From: Cricetomys ansorgei
Taxonomy: Eukaryota > Chordata > Mammalia > Rodentia > Nesomyidae
Direction of reading: 5' to 3'
NCBI GenBank assembly: GCA_026225945.1
Contig: JAMJFZ010003746.1
Span: 5,878,501-5,942,500 of the forward strand
Length of the DNA stretch: 64,000 nt
Positions 12,548 to 25,933 of this stretch are shown piece by piece; position 1 is the stretch's first letter; each line of letters begins with the position of its first letter. Made by a program: the position numbers and the translations under genes. Under the pieces are notes generated by a model, which was not told where the DNA came from, searched no databases, and was given only the letters and a program-made list of their open reading frames with translations.

Positions 12548-12765
12548 ACTACTTGGGGCAAGGGAGATGGGTCTCTGTTTAAGAGTGCTTACTCTTCTTC
12601 CAAAGGACCAGAGTTTGGTTCCCAATACCCACATCAGGTGGTTCATAGTTGTCTGCAGCACCAACCCAGGGTATCTGACTCATTCCTCTGGACTACACAA
12701 TACAACTTCTGCATACACAACACATATACACAAATAAAAAAGATTAAAAAGAAAAATACTGTTCT
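12548..12765 (+). repeat. B2 SINE in Clec4d 3' UTR
   Basis: GGGAGATGGGTCTCTGTTTA, then AGTTTGGTTCCCAATACCCA, with an AAATAAAAAAG tail. This is the usual B2 layout, in the sense orientation. Confidence 0.75.
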
Positions 12766-13066
12766 GGGCTTGTTTGAAATTTGAGTTGCTAATGTTTCCT
12801 GCCTCTGAGCTGAGAATTTTCAAGCAACAACTTTTTAACCTGTCTTCTCTTCCACTACTTTTAAAGTAGCAGCAGCTACTTTGCAAGATTGTTAATGATT
12901 TTCTGGATTAAATGTAGAATATTGATGTTTGGTTAAATGTGGTGGTGCAGTATATGTGTTTTATGTGTGTCCATGTTAAAGTTGGTACTTTCAAATGAAG
13001 TGGGACTAAGCCACTTTACATTGTGTTGGATACATTAATTAATTCATATAGCACAAGACCAGTTGA

Positions 13067-13161
13067 AATAAATTTATATAATAATATACTTTGTATAGTT
13101 AGTATCTACTTTAATGTACAAACCATTAGCATGTTTATGTAGAAATCCAGTTATCAATAAA
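13067..13161 (+). terminator. Candidate Clec4d polyadenylation signals
   Basis: AATAAA occurs at 13067-13072 and again at 13156-13161, about 1.6 kb after the stop. The intervening presumed 3' UTR holds a (TG)n tract and a sense B2 SINE. The transcript end is inferred, not shown. Confidence 0.4.
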
Positions 13162-14130
13162 ATGTGACTCCTCTGTGATTTCCTTCACTGTTTCCACACC
13201 TCTGTCTGCAGTCTTTTTTCTGATGTTGAAAATGACCAAACCCCAGAATCTTCACCTTGCCTCAGGCTCCCATAACTCCTACCTGGATGAAGGAAGCAGC
13301 CTCTGGATAGGTCCATTCCCATATTTCATTGGTAGGAAGATGTAGATGTGTTTGCTCTGAGTCACACATGGGTTCAGTAAACAGCAGAAAGGCAACTCCA
13401 AGATGCAAGCCTCTAATGATGAGTGGCAAGGGACACAGCCTTGAAGGACTGAGCCCAGAGCCAACTCCATTTAGGTACTTTTTTAAGAAAAAGCAATGCT
13501 AATGGACTTGTCTCACTGATACAAAGACCTTGGCTGCATAATGAACAGAGCCTCATAATTTCCAACCCCAGTCAGTGACCTGGTACCAGAGATACTACCA
13601 GAACAAAGCCTGAGGTTGGAAGTGTTTCTCTGTCTCTGATTGCAGAAAAATTCGAATGGCTATAGAGCCACTTCATTAGCAGTCTCATAAAAAAATGTCT
13701 AACATAAAATTTCGGTGGGCAGGATATTTTAAACATCAATTGCTTTAGCCAAGTCTTGCACCTCTCAGGAATCAGATATCAACAGTTACTGGAACTACAG
13801 GTTTTGCCAAGCTAGCACATGGAGAGAGAAGGTGTCTCCCACAGGTTTAGGAAGTAACCCTTCCTCCAGCAGCTCATGTTGCAACATAGCAATCGTATCA
13901 AAGTTACAGGAGCATACATCAAAACAAATCACAAGATATTTACAAAGATTTCTTCAAAGCCAAATTATGATTCATCCCCAAACCATCCCATTATTTTCTG
14001 AAGCGTGACTATATTAACCTCAGCTATCATATTTCTAAAGTGTAACTTATCATTTAATCATCTCACTGCACAGAGAGTGCATGCAGTCTCACAATTTTTG
14101 AGGATAAATTCAATTATGTTACCACAGGAA

Positions 14131-14180
<50 letters not shown>

Positions 14181-16440
14181 ACACACACATATATGAGTTT
14201 AAATGTAAACAGTAAGCAACTTAATAAAAACATGAAGCAGCAGTCAGCAGTAATCTATGGGTGCAAACGTGAGTATTTAGGAGGCAGTTGGACAGCATGG
14301 CTACTTCAGCTGCTAACTGCCCTTGCACCAGTAAATAACCTCCCACCCCTGCTCCTACAGAACACTCAGTCCTGAGTTGATCATTGGGTCACATACAAGA
14401 GGAGGATGTGAAAGTAGGAGAGGGACTAATTGGGAAGGATTCCAGTTGGAGAGGAAGAAGAGTGAGATGGGGAATGAGGAGTATGTGGTAATGACCAAGA
14501 TCATTACATAAATGTAGGAGACTGTCAAAAGAAAAGAAAGAAATGAAGTAAATCTCTCTTCCTTCAAGACCTCTCATACTGTAGAGCCTCTTCAGAGTAA
14601 GATCAATCATCAGTAATTTTTAAAGATTTTTTTCTATATTTTGAACATATTTTTAGAATTCCATACGTGAGTACTATAATTACATCATTTCTACTCTGCC
14701 TCCTCCTGTAACTCCTTCCATGTCTTCACCCTCACTAATTCATGACCTCTTCTTCAATTATTATTACATATACATACATCAGTACAGCCCAGAGTCCATT
14801 TAGCATTGCTTATATCTGCTTAGATAGAGCTTACTACTTGGGATTGGATAAATTATCAGGAGCTAATGCATAAAGATGACTGATTCTCCCTCTCTCAGCA
14901 GCCATTAATTGCCTGTAGCTCTTGATCTAGGATGGAGACTGAGAGGACCAGGGAAACTCCACTTTGTCCCAGGCTCCATTCCTTCATAGTGGGTGGGCCC
15001 TGACTTCAGCTCTTCATAAATCACTGCCATATCTGGGAAAGTCCTGAAGCCACCTGCCAGCCAATCAGAAAGGTGCTATACCAGAACTCCATCACGTCCC
15101 TCAAACTCCACAGGTCTCTCATATTCCCCAAGCCTCTCATGCTCCTCACTTCCTTGTGCTAGATCTAGCAAGCCAGTAAAGACCCGTGTCCATGTCCTGA
15201 CCAATTAGATTAAAGATCCCCTAACATCTGCCTATCTGACTTAAAAGAGCCTGCATACCTGTTCTATGTTGTAACCATCTTCTAGTGGTGGTGACCCCAG
15301 CATGTTGGTCTTCATTCTGCAGTGGAAAAATGCTTTTGTTTGGCCACTCATGACTCTCAGTGTCTTCTTGAGTGACTTCCAACCCAACAAGGCCTTGTGA
15401 GAGGCCCCCATCCATGTTGGCATATGTGGTGGTTGGAATGAGAATGACCCCCATAGGCTCATATATTTGAATGTTTGGTCTGCAGTTGGTGGAACTGTTT
15501 GGGAAGGGTGAAGAGGTGAGGCCTTGTTAAAGGTGGTGAATAACTGGGGATGGGCTTTGAGGTTTCCAAAGCCCATGCCATTCCCAGTTAGCTCTCCCTC
15601 TGTCTCCTGTCAGTGTGCAGATCTTGTCCAGGCATGGTATTTTTGATATTCATGGATACAGCTTCCCTGTCATACACAGACGACACTACCCTACAGCAGA
15701 TGGCCTCTTCCTCTGGCTCTCACCGTCTTCCCACCCCTTCTGTGGCAGTGCTCCCTACACATCGAGTGCAGGGGTCCTGCTGCAGATCTATCAGCTGGGG
15801 ACTGTTACCCCCGCAGTTGATTCTTCTCCTCGTTTTTACCAGGTGTTGATTTCTGCAATTGTCTCTCTCCGTTGCAAAAAGTAGCTTCCTTGATGAGGGG
15901 TGAGTGGGAACACTATTCATCTATGGGAACTAGGGCAGACATTAGAATGTGCTAGAAATACCGTCTTGGGAAGGTGGCAGTCGTAGGTTCTCCTCTAGGT
16001 CCCATGGCCTAACTCGCTGAGGCAGTTCACTAGATTTAAAGTATCAGTCATGGCTTCCCTCCTATTGCATGGGCTTAAGCCCTGAGACGTAAGTGTCACT
16101 GTTGCACCTAGGGGGTGGCAGGTATTTTGTCATGCTGGAAACTGTTGTGTGTGGGCATCACAGGTAGACAGGACTAGTGACTGCTTTTCTCCTTTGGCAG
16201 CTCACGTAGCATTTTTGGATACGTAAGAGCTAGCACTCAGAAGGAGGCTTCCAGGGCAGTTCTACCTGGATTCCTCCAAGTCCTGAGTCCCACAGTCCCT
16301 CATATTTGGCTCATAGTAAATTATTTCTTATTCCCTTGGAGATGAAAGCTCTTTTACCTCGATATATAACAGAGTCATACTTACAAAAACAGCACAGAAA
16401 ACAGATGTAGAAATCAATGGAACATAATAGAAGATCCAAA
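13162..16440. other. Intergenic, no gene seen (Clec4d to DCIR-like)
   Basis: AT-rich sequence with a (CTAT)n tract at about 14131-14180, L1-like fragments at 14690-14960, a dispersed GAATGAGAATGACCCCCATA-type repeat at 15425-15610 that runs into Lx 3'-UTR-like sequence to about 16330, and an L1 ORF2 piece at 16350-16440. Short open frames show no family resemblance. Confidence 0.6.
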
Positions 16441-16846
16441 TGTGGACACACAGAGCTCCAGCTCTAGGAGAAAATGCAGGCACGACCTGGCGGCCAGCCT
16501 ACTTGGCACACTGTGCTCTAAATAAGAAGCATGGCACACCGTGCTCCAGAAGTCACAACACAGAAGTAGCATGAGAAGCTGATAGCTGGCCTGCAGATGA
16601 GCCTGCAAATCTCCTTTAATCGTTTCTTCAGCATAGAGACCCTGGTGGTGTGAGCGCCCATTGTCCAACCTGAAGAAATGTGCTAACCAATCACAGTCAT
16701 AGTTTCCACAATTGAAGTGGTTGCTCCCCGAAATAAAGCAGACGCTGTTCCCTGAAACTGTCTCCAGAGTGGTTCATCTCCACGCCCCTTACCGACCCAC
16801 GGACATTGCTGTCTTCTCAGCGGATACCCCAGTAACAAAAGCAACA
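16441..16846 (+). mobile_element. Solo LTR, ERVK/IAP-like, inserted in an L1 ORF2 fragment
   Basis: Starts TGTGGACACACAGAGC directly after L1 ORF2 sequence and contains CGAAATAAAGCAG as a poly(A) signal region. It ends near GCAACA, after which L1 ORF2 resumes (ACTCATTGGGGAAAATGCAG). A near-identical copy is at 39367-39772. The exact 3' edge is uncertain by a few bases. Confidence 0.65.
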
Positions 16847-16849
16847 ACC

Positions 16850-17170
16850 CATTGATTTTTGGCAGATAACCAAAAAAAAAAAAAAAAATACTCATTGGGG
16901 AAAATGCAGCCTAAGTGATGCTGGGAATACTGGATATCCACGTGTAGAAGAAAAAATCAGCTTCTTAACCCTCACCCTACAACAGTCATTTCCAAATGGA
17001 TCAGAGACTTCAACTTAAGACCTGAAACTCATGAACTGCTACAGAGAAACGCAACAGAATTTCAAGGTCTAGGCTGGTATTAAAGGCGTTCAGTCCGACA
17101 CCTGGCCCTATGTAAACCCTTTTCTGAGTCTTGTTTTCCGATCACTTTCATTTAATGTTTAATGTTGTAG
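16850..17170 (+). repeat. L1 ORF2 fragment
   Basis: ACTGGATATCCACGTGTAG, then CCTGAAACTCATGAACTGCT are standard L1 ORF2 phrases. It continues the L1 that lies before the LTR. Shared with 39780-40060. Confidence 0.7.
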
Positions 17171-17904
17171 ATGAGGAAACCAATATTCTTCATTGTTAAT
17201 GACTTACCTTAAAGAGGCTGCCAATGAGTAATATCCACTTCCTAGTCACTACAAATCAAGCGTCTCGTGACTTCATGTGCACCATGATTTAATTAATCAG
17301 AACTCGGACCAAAAATGGCCAGCAGAATATTTTTATTAGGTTTAAGGTACATTGGCTCATAGTAAAGTGAATATGATCTTTTTCAAAGTAGCAGTTCCAG
17401 CTTAGTGAATACTACCAACGCTTTCCCTTTCTAAAGAGACTTGGATTAATTGGCAACGTTAGGCTTGTCACAAAGCTGGGAATGCCGCCTCAGAAGCTGC
17501 CACAGATTGGTTCTCCACGTGGACTTACGTAACTGGCTCTGCGACTGTGTCTGAACTCCGGAGGAAATGCACCTCACTGGCTCAGGGCTGAGCAAGATTT
17601 GCTTGTGTTTCCATCTGCATTCATTAGCCTGCTACGGATGTTTGAAAAGAGTGAAGCAAGCGTCTATATCATTCTTTTCGATCCCAATTTAATCAGAATT
17701 TCTTGGGTCAAAATGTGCTGCTTTTCACTTACTGAAAGGCATTTTAGTGTGACTTACATGTAATACTAAATAAAGAATATTTAATATTTCTCATAGTTTA
17801 TAGTACGTATGTAAATTCATGTGTTATTTTAGTATGCATTATAGATAAATTAGCAAATTGGACTTTATTTTCTCATTGTTTATTTATCTAAGATTAAGCT
17901 ATAA

Positions 17905-17967
17905 TTTAAGGACAAATCCTGATTTAAGAACAATCGGATTGTTCTTAAATCAGGATTTGTCCTTAAA
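17905..17967. repeat. Perfect palindrome, 31-bp arms, 1-bp spacer
   Basis: The left arm 17905-17935 (starts TTTAAGGACAAATCC, ends AACAATC) is matched base for base by its reverse complement at 17937-17967, around a single G at 17936. It is not part of a recognised repeat. Confidence 0.95.
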
Positions 17968-17999
17968 CATCAATTGAACAACGTACAAAACAGAAATTA

Positions 18000-18420
18000 T
18001 TGAATTCTTTTCTGTGTCCACTTTTTCAGTCAGATGTTCCAGTATCAGGTGAATAGGAGTGATGGGAATGGGTGTCTTTGTTCCCGATGTTAAAGGAGTG
18101 ATTTCAGCTTACATGTGGGTCTAGAACTGATGTTTTTTTGCCAACTCATTAGATAGAAAGATTAAATAGGGAGACAATCTATAAGATATTAGACAATAAC
18201 ACGAATAATTGGAAACACAACTCGCAAGCATAAAGGAACCACACATCACTGACAAGAGTCACAGCTAACACCACATTCAAGAGTGAAAAGCTGAAATCAC
18301 TCCTTTAACATCAGGAACAAAGACACCCATTCCCACCACTCCTATTCACCTGATACTGGAAGACCTGACTGAGAAAGTGGACATGACAAAGAATTCAAAA
18401 GGTCTCTAGTTTTGGGTGTG
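18000..18420. repeat. Pair of inverted L1 ORF2 fragments
   Basis: About 18000-18109 is the reverse complement of about 18289-18396, with only a few differences over about 95-108 bp (for example the AATCACTCCTTTAACATCAG core). The 180-bp spacer is AT-rich. Confidence 0.85.
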
Positions 18421-18959
18421 CCACATCCTGCTTGGCTTGGGTTCCAGAACCATGACCAGAGGTGATGAGGGAATGAAGACAGACAGTGAGGAAGGACAAA
18501 GACATGGATACAGACAGTGTGATCAGGTGGGTTGGGCTCTCTGATGGAGAAGCCGCATCACCCAAGGCTCAGCATGTTTAATACACACAGCTGAGCAAGA
18601 AGCAGGTTAGCTAAGGAGCAGGCTCTGGAGGGGAGCAGTCTTCAGGCAGTAACCACACCGTGGGAGACAGCAACGGTGACACTTCCGTCCACACTGCCCA
18701 CATGTGCACACACAGAATGGAAGAGTAAGTGTCTCTCTGTGATGAGAATATGATCATCTATAGAAAAACCACCAAAGGCCCGACATGTTACACGTACAGC
18801 ACACATAAATACACATTAAAACAAGTGTGGTACAGAGGCAGAACAAATGGTAGTCATAGAAAATTCTTTTCAGTTCCATATAATAACGCCAAGGAGAAAA
18901 GTAAATGGAAAAAAACATGTCTAAGAATGTTAAAACACACAGTATTCAAGGATAAAATT

Positions 18960-19800
18960 TAGATGTTTGGTTGCTAGGAAACTGACCTAGTACAACCATT
19001 ACATAAAACAGTACAGATATTCCTCAAACTGGCTATAGAATTACACATGAGGTAGCAATCTTACTTTGGGATGTATACACTGAAACACAGAAATGTCACC
19101 ACCCAAAGCCATCCACAGTCATCTTATTTCAGAATCACTCCCAGAAGTGAAGAGTTGGAAACAACTTGCATGTCAGTGGATAAATGGATTGTAAAGAGTT
19201 AATACCTATCTGTGGGCATACTAGATACACTAGAACATTCTTAGTCCATCACACAAATGAACATCCTCTAATTTGCAGCAGCAGTGGGTGAATGTGGAGG
19301 GTATTTGTCTATGGGAAACAAATGGGAAAAAATGATCAGTATTGTACGATATTACTTACTACTTTATTTATATTTTTATATATTTATATTTGTTATATTA
19401 AATATAAAAAGATAGACTATATATAATATATTATATTAACTCTAAAAAGATAATTATTTATATTACTTATAAATATGTCTAAAATAGTAAATCTCAGGAA
19501 TTAGATGGAAGAATCCATGGTTGTAAAGGGCTAAATGTTGGGACTTCTAACATGTTGATGAAGGGTACAAACTGCCGGGTAAAATATGAGTGAGTACTGA
19601 GGAGCCAAGGCACAATCGAGTGTCCATACTAAACACCATCCTGTGTGTCTAAATTATCTTTAAAATATCTTAAATGTTCTTATCACACATGCACACATAC
19701 ACACGCACACACACGCACACACATACATACACACAGTCACACATATGCATGCACACACAAACACACACACACTCAATCACACACACAAATGGCAACTATG
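18960..19800 (+). repeat. L1 3' ORF2 fragment and AC-rich tract
   Basis: GAAGTGAAGAGTTGGAAACA, TGGATAAATGGATTGTAAAG and GGGAATGGGTTAAC-like degraded L1 phrases. An AT-rich segment follows, then an imperfect (AC)n from about 19686 to 19795. Confidence 0.55.
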
Positions 19801-20286
19801 CTAAGTAATGGACAGTGTAGGTAACTTGTTTCTGATAGTTATTTCACAGTAAATGTACATTTCAAGCTAGACACTGGAGCCTAAAATGTATAATTTTATT
19901 TGTCATTTAAAGGTCAATAAAGCCAAAGGCAGACAACAACAAAAGAGTGAAAGAAAAGAAAAGGAAAAACAGATAGCTGGAGATAACACATCATATAATT
20001 GTGTGAGTGAATGAAACCTTGGGGGGTTGGCAGTGAAGCTCCATGTGCACAAAATGGTCCCTGTATAGTCTCTGGTCCACGGGGAATTCTCATAAACGGT
20101 CATTTTATGAGGGAGCATGTGGGTGAATAAGAGTATATATGTGGGTTGTAGTTCTCCTATGTTGTCTCAACTGTTGTCTGTCTCCCTAAATTCTATGTTT
20201 GTCTCTTCCAGATGAAGAACTTTCCAGGTATAATGATGTGTAATGATGGATAACAATTCATCCGTGTGTGATGGGAAATGCTTGAT

Positions 20287-20434
20287 TCATAAGTATATTC
20301 TCTTCATCTGACAAATCGACTTCTGTCCACCATTGCAAGAGATATCATTCCAGCCCCAACCAGCAGAAGAATATCGATAGTTTAACACAACACATTGTTC
20401 ATCTTGACTGTTGGGCTCACCTTGGTGCCAGAAT
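20287..20434 (-). CDS. DCIR-like exon 6 (CTLD part 3 and stop)
   Basis: 148 nt, acceptor TTTTAG. Encodes [19 protein letters not shown], then [20 protein letters not shown] and a TGA stop after IYL. It has an EPN sugar-specificity motif, WND and the final cysteine pair. A candidate AATAAA for this strand lies at 19900-19895. Confidence 0.95.
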
Positions 20435-23400
20435 CTAAAAGGGAAGGAGAAACAGGACGATGTTTTCTACAATAATGCTTGAAAACAGAAAGCAAGAGTA
20501 AGGAAGCCTGAGGCTGAGGTTAAAATGTGCGGAAATCAGATTCAAGTATGTGCAAGTCAAGCACTCCCCAGCACCCATATCTCTGCCATTTCCTTGAAAA
20601 CAGGACCCACGGCATTCAATGTTCTGTCAGCATGTGACTTCACTGTTCTCCAGACACACATCCCAGAGGTTGCTATTTCCTCTTTCTGGGGTCTTGGTAC
20701 CAAGGGACTGTCAACCCATCCATGGGGCTAATTTATACACTGAAAACATAGCTCCTATTCTCATGTGTTAATATAGTTTTTAACATTTTACAATGGAGTT
20801 ATTTTAGAGACTGAAGGACTTGTTAAAATCCCCAGATAATCTGCTTATTTCTGTCGTCTAGTACAAGAAAGTTAATATCCTTGATTCCTAGTTTTTTCTC
20901 AGAAAATTGGGAACAACAATAACATTTCTACCTATTCTCACAACAGATAACAGGATAGACTATGGGAACATATGAGATAAATATGAGATATAAGAATATC
21001 AGAAATGAGGGCTTTTGATTTATGAGAAAAAAGTCAGTTATGACTGATGACAAGAATTTTTATTATAAGGATGTAAATGAAGGCTGGAGAGCTGGCTCAG
21101 ACATTGAGAGTGATGGCTGCTTTTCTGGAAAACATGATAGTTCCATTCCTAGCTCTCATACTGAACAGGACACACTACCAGTATCTCCAGCTCCAGGGGA
21201 TTGAGAGCCCTCTATGGCCTCCATGGGCACCCACATACACATATCAGACACTCACATAGATACAGACAAATAGTATACACAGATAATACACACACATACA
21301 AATTAAAATAAAATAAATCCTGTTTTTAAAGATACACATGAAAGCACACTGGAATCCACCTGTGTGTTTAGGAGACCACCCCCCTAATAATTCAGGCAGG
21401 CTGACAAGAAGGAGCTAGGTGCCCGCAAATTGGCCTCTCTGGAATTTCCTTGTTCCTTCTGCTTGCCTCAATGCTTAAATTAATGATCTTCTGCTTGCTT
21501 CAGTGCTTGAGAAATTGGCACCTTTCATAGTATTATGAATTAGACAATTAAAGGACACTCTGATAAGAACCACACAATGTATCAAGAACATTTCATTCTG
21601 TGCCCTCAGGTTCACCCCACTGCAACTGCTTCTTTGTCCCTGCCCTTTAAAAACCCCTGTAAAACGTTCAATAAACGAAGCCTAGACAATTTGCTTGGCC
21701 TCCGTCTCTCTCTCCCCATCCCATCTCTTTCAGGTTTGGATGGTCCTCCTCGAGACCCACTAATTACTCGCCCCGCGGATCGGGGCATGTGTGGAAGCAC
21801 CTTCACTGGGTGCCTAACTACTTACCATTCTATAACTTTCAAACTCAATTTCTTCATCTCTACTGGGAGTTCAATAATGGTGTGTCTCACAGGACTCTCA
21901 AGAGTAATAAATGAAAAAATAAAAGTAACTCTACCCCAGAAGTGACACCAGGAGTGAGCTATTTTAGTTTCATAACTGACAGCTGGAACGTGCTACAGGA
22001 CCAGAACCCCTCCAACTCTAGACTCACGTGACACTTTCATTGTATGGTGTCTGGTCAACCCATCGCCATTGGCGATGACCTGGGTCCCACAGCCCTATAA
22101 AAAAAGCAGCATTCTTGTCCAGGGTCCTGGTGATGAAATCCTAAGAGGAAAGAAAGAAACAGAATTCAGCCTGAATTGAGCACTTTTTTCCTGTTATACA
22201 ATTTTTATATGATCTTTAAAAAAATATTTTAATGATACAAAGTTACTGAGTTCAATACGATGCACATAAACAATGCATAATAACCAAATTGTAGTTCATC
22301 TCGGTAGACCCAGGAACTCTTCAAAATTTAGGTTAATACACAACAATTGTATATTTTAGAGGTACACTGTGGTGTTTTGACTGATTTTTTTTCTGGCCAT
22401 ACAGAGATGAGAATATTGAAAAAAAAAAAAAGGATCAAGTAATAGAGGAGCCACCAGTAGGGGCTGGAGAGACGGTTCAGTGGTCAAGAGCACTGGCTGC
22501 TCTGCCAGAGAGCCTGAGTTCAATTCCAAGCAACCACATGGTGGCTCATAACTGTGTACAATACCATCTGATGCCCTCTTCTGGCATGCAGGTGTACATG
22601 CAGTTAGAGCACTCCTGCATAAACAGCAGGTCTTCTCTGGCTGGTCAGGACACAGTCAAAGTCATCACTCATAAGCGTGATTTCCATGACATTGCAAACA
22701 GTCTGTCCATGATTGTAATGAATTCTCATCTCAGACTCATTCCCCTGTTTTATTCACTAACAGCATTCTGGAAAGTTGCACATGAGAGAATTTTGATTTT
22801 CCTTTCATAACTTAAGGTGTTTCAATTCTGATTGCAGGTTGTGACTCTTCCTGATTGGATCCTGTTCCCTGTTCAGCTCTGTGCCCTTCTCTGTGTCGAA
22901 GTTTGTTTTTAGTAGTGTTTAAAATAATGTTTTGTGCACTGTTGAGTGTGGGGCTCCCTAGGTCTAGGCGTTCTGTATTGTCTGCAGGTGTTGGATTTCT
23001 GTGGGGTTTGTTTGATTGCTTAGGAGATCTGAACTAAAAAATAAAAAAACAAACAGAAAGAACACCCGAGCTCAGACCCTTGGGGTTCCAGTGTCCGGTA
23101 GAGTGCTTGCTCTGTGAGGTGGTTCCCTCTGAAGAGGTCTAGAAGCGTTCGCACATATGAAAGCTTCTCCTTGCTGGGCCAGCGCAGCAGCTATGACTGC
23201 ACTTCTCCACTAGAGCTGGTGCTATAGAAAGCACTGGAATGCTGAGATAACAAACCGGTCTTTCAAGCAGAAACATTTCCTCCTTCCCTCCGCCCTCATG
23301 TCCTGCATTTCTGTGGCCATGGTTCCTTGAGGGCTGTTTAGTTTAGAAAGAGGAACGAGGTGTCAGATGCACAGTCTGAAGCAACCTTCCCTGCCTATCT

Positions 23401-25895
23401 AGGGAAAGCTTTGTGCACAGCACCAACACCCGAGTCAATAAAATTCCCTCTTGGTAAAAAGAGTCAGACAGCAGGCCTGGCTCAGCCCCACTCTCCCAGG
23501 ATGCACCTGTTGCTCCTTGCTGTGGATCACCAGCAGATGAGCACCCATGCTGGAGCACCTCTCCTCACTCACATTCCAAGGTGCTGAGCCAGAGGGAGTG
23601 AAGTAGCAGTGGGAACTAAATGGCTTCCAACCCTTTGGGCAACAGCTCCAGGCTTTGTCTTTGAGGAAGAAGGAAATGTGAGTACAACATAATAAAGTCA
23701 TTTTAACAGCTGTGGTGTGCAGAGACCAGGAGGAAGCTGAGACTCCCGAGTTCTCCAGAGCAACAAGGAGCCCCTCAGCCCTGGGTGCCAAGCAACCCAA
23801 GCATACCTCCACCAGCACTGATGTCAGGCCCTCTTAGTCCTCCTGGGGTGCTTTCAGAGAAGCCAGAGAGACAGAGTGTAAATAACACCTAGAGGCTGAG
23901 GACACAATGCTCAACAGTCTGGGTCTCCAAAAAATAGAACCCATCATAGCAAGAACCAGGCAGTTTCACAGTATGTATGCCGTATTTGAACAAAACGTAT
24001 CAATAACCTTGGCGGAAAAATTCTGCCAGAGATTTTTAAATTACTACTAATAAAAATACTTCACAAAAATATTAAAAAGATTCTATAAATGGATGTAGAA
24101 TGGAATGCCTCAGGAAAGAAAAAAAGTAAGTGAAAACCAAATGTGTGTAAAATAACTCCTTATATCTGTGCTACTATGTTTTTCAAGTTTATAAATAAAA
24201 ATAATTAATAGAATTTTGACTTCAGTGTTTATAGTAGAATGGAGATGACAGAGAAACCAGTTAACTGGAGAGATGAAAATCATAGAAATTTAATTAACTA
24301 ACAGAGGCAAAATAGACAATAAATAAATAAATAGGCTCCCATAATAACCTTAATCTTCCTATATCAAAAATGAGAGGTATAAAGCATAAAAAAAATAAAC
24401 AGAGATTGAGAAACACATTGTGGCAAATACACAGAGATCTATTAACAGGTAATATAGATCCATATGTGTTAGACGGATCCCAAGAATGTCAGAGATGGGG
24501 AAGCATCAAACAATGGGAGGAGCTGGAAGAATGAACGGCCGAAGCAGGCAGGGCTAAGTGAGAGATGAGAACTCCATTTGCAGTGGTGAACATAAACAAG
24601 GCTCAGACAAGAGCGTACTGTGCTCTATATGAAGAAGTTAGGCAGACACAGAAGGATACATCATTCTGTCTCTTGGGAACACTAACCCACTGCTCCACTC
24701 TGGTGTGGGATATAGGGCAACATCCTTCCTAAATTCTACTGTGGAAAATGGAGGAAAAAGTTCAGGTTTTATTTTTAATTAAAACAGAATCAAAAAACCT
24801 AGTTTACTTTAACTTTTGTTGTTATAAAGCTACAGCTAATTAACACCTGCTCAGAGAGGGAGAATTAATCTACTCCAGGGATGAACCTCCTTAGTGGTTA
24901 TCCAAAACCAAGGGGTCAGCCTTAAAAAACTCTGCTTTTAAATGGCCTGCCTTAAGTAGACCATCAATTGATATCAACAGTCAATAATAATTTTAATAGT
25001 GTAGACACTCTGTATGGTGTGATTAAACTAGCATCTCACACCTTTCATCTTCATCCCCACAAAAAATAACCCAAATATAATCATTAGAAAAACACCACAT
25101 TTTCATAGAGGAATATCCTACCCTATACCAGATCAGTCATCCTCAAAGCTGCTGATCAGAGTCATTTAAAACAAGGATGTTCTGATAACTTATCCCAACC
25201 CAGAGGAGACTAAAGAGATATGACAGCCAGATACAGTGCGGTGTCCCGGCTGAGAGTCTAGTCATCATGAGCTTCAGTCACTGGTGATGTCAGCATTCCT
25301 GCGCCAGGTGTGGCAACCACGCTTGCTTATAGAAAATGTTCATATAGGGGACAGTGTACATGTATGTGGGGTTAGAACTGTACCTTCATATCATCACATG
25401 AAAACTTATGTGAGTATAGAAATGCTCTCATGAGTCTATTTAAAGCTTTAAATAATTCACATTTCACAATACAGTTCTTTACTGGTCATCGATAATAACT
25501 GGGATGAGAAAGAGCAAGTGTGCAAGGCAGTTCAGAAAGAAGCAGAAGCTAGAGAAATCTGAGAACAATAGAGGCTTCTTCACAACCAAGACTTGTGTAG
25601 ACAAATGGAGGCATATGTGTCAGACTTTGTGGCCTGTTGTAAATGTGCACGAGAACTCCATTCTCAGTACACGCCACCTGGAGTCTATTGGGAATATCTA
25701 TGTGGATCGTTACACTTACAGCCAGCAGCCACACGCTGGGCACATTAACTCTTACCTTCCACAGGTGAAGGGTGCTTTATACAGTTTAATTCTGTGTGGA
25801 TCACATCTTTAGGAGCTTTTTTTTCTTTAAGTAGTTGAGAATACTTTTGCAAACAAGCTGAGAAACAAGACAAACACACAGACACACACGCGCGT

Positions 25896-25933
<38 letters not shown>

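Noticed and set aside
25745..25927. Start codon in the (CA)n tract as an alternative initiator for the DCIR-like stalk
   Set aside because: The Met is followed by VCVCV repeat translation. The real reading enters through the acceptor at 25858.
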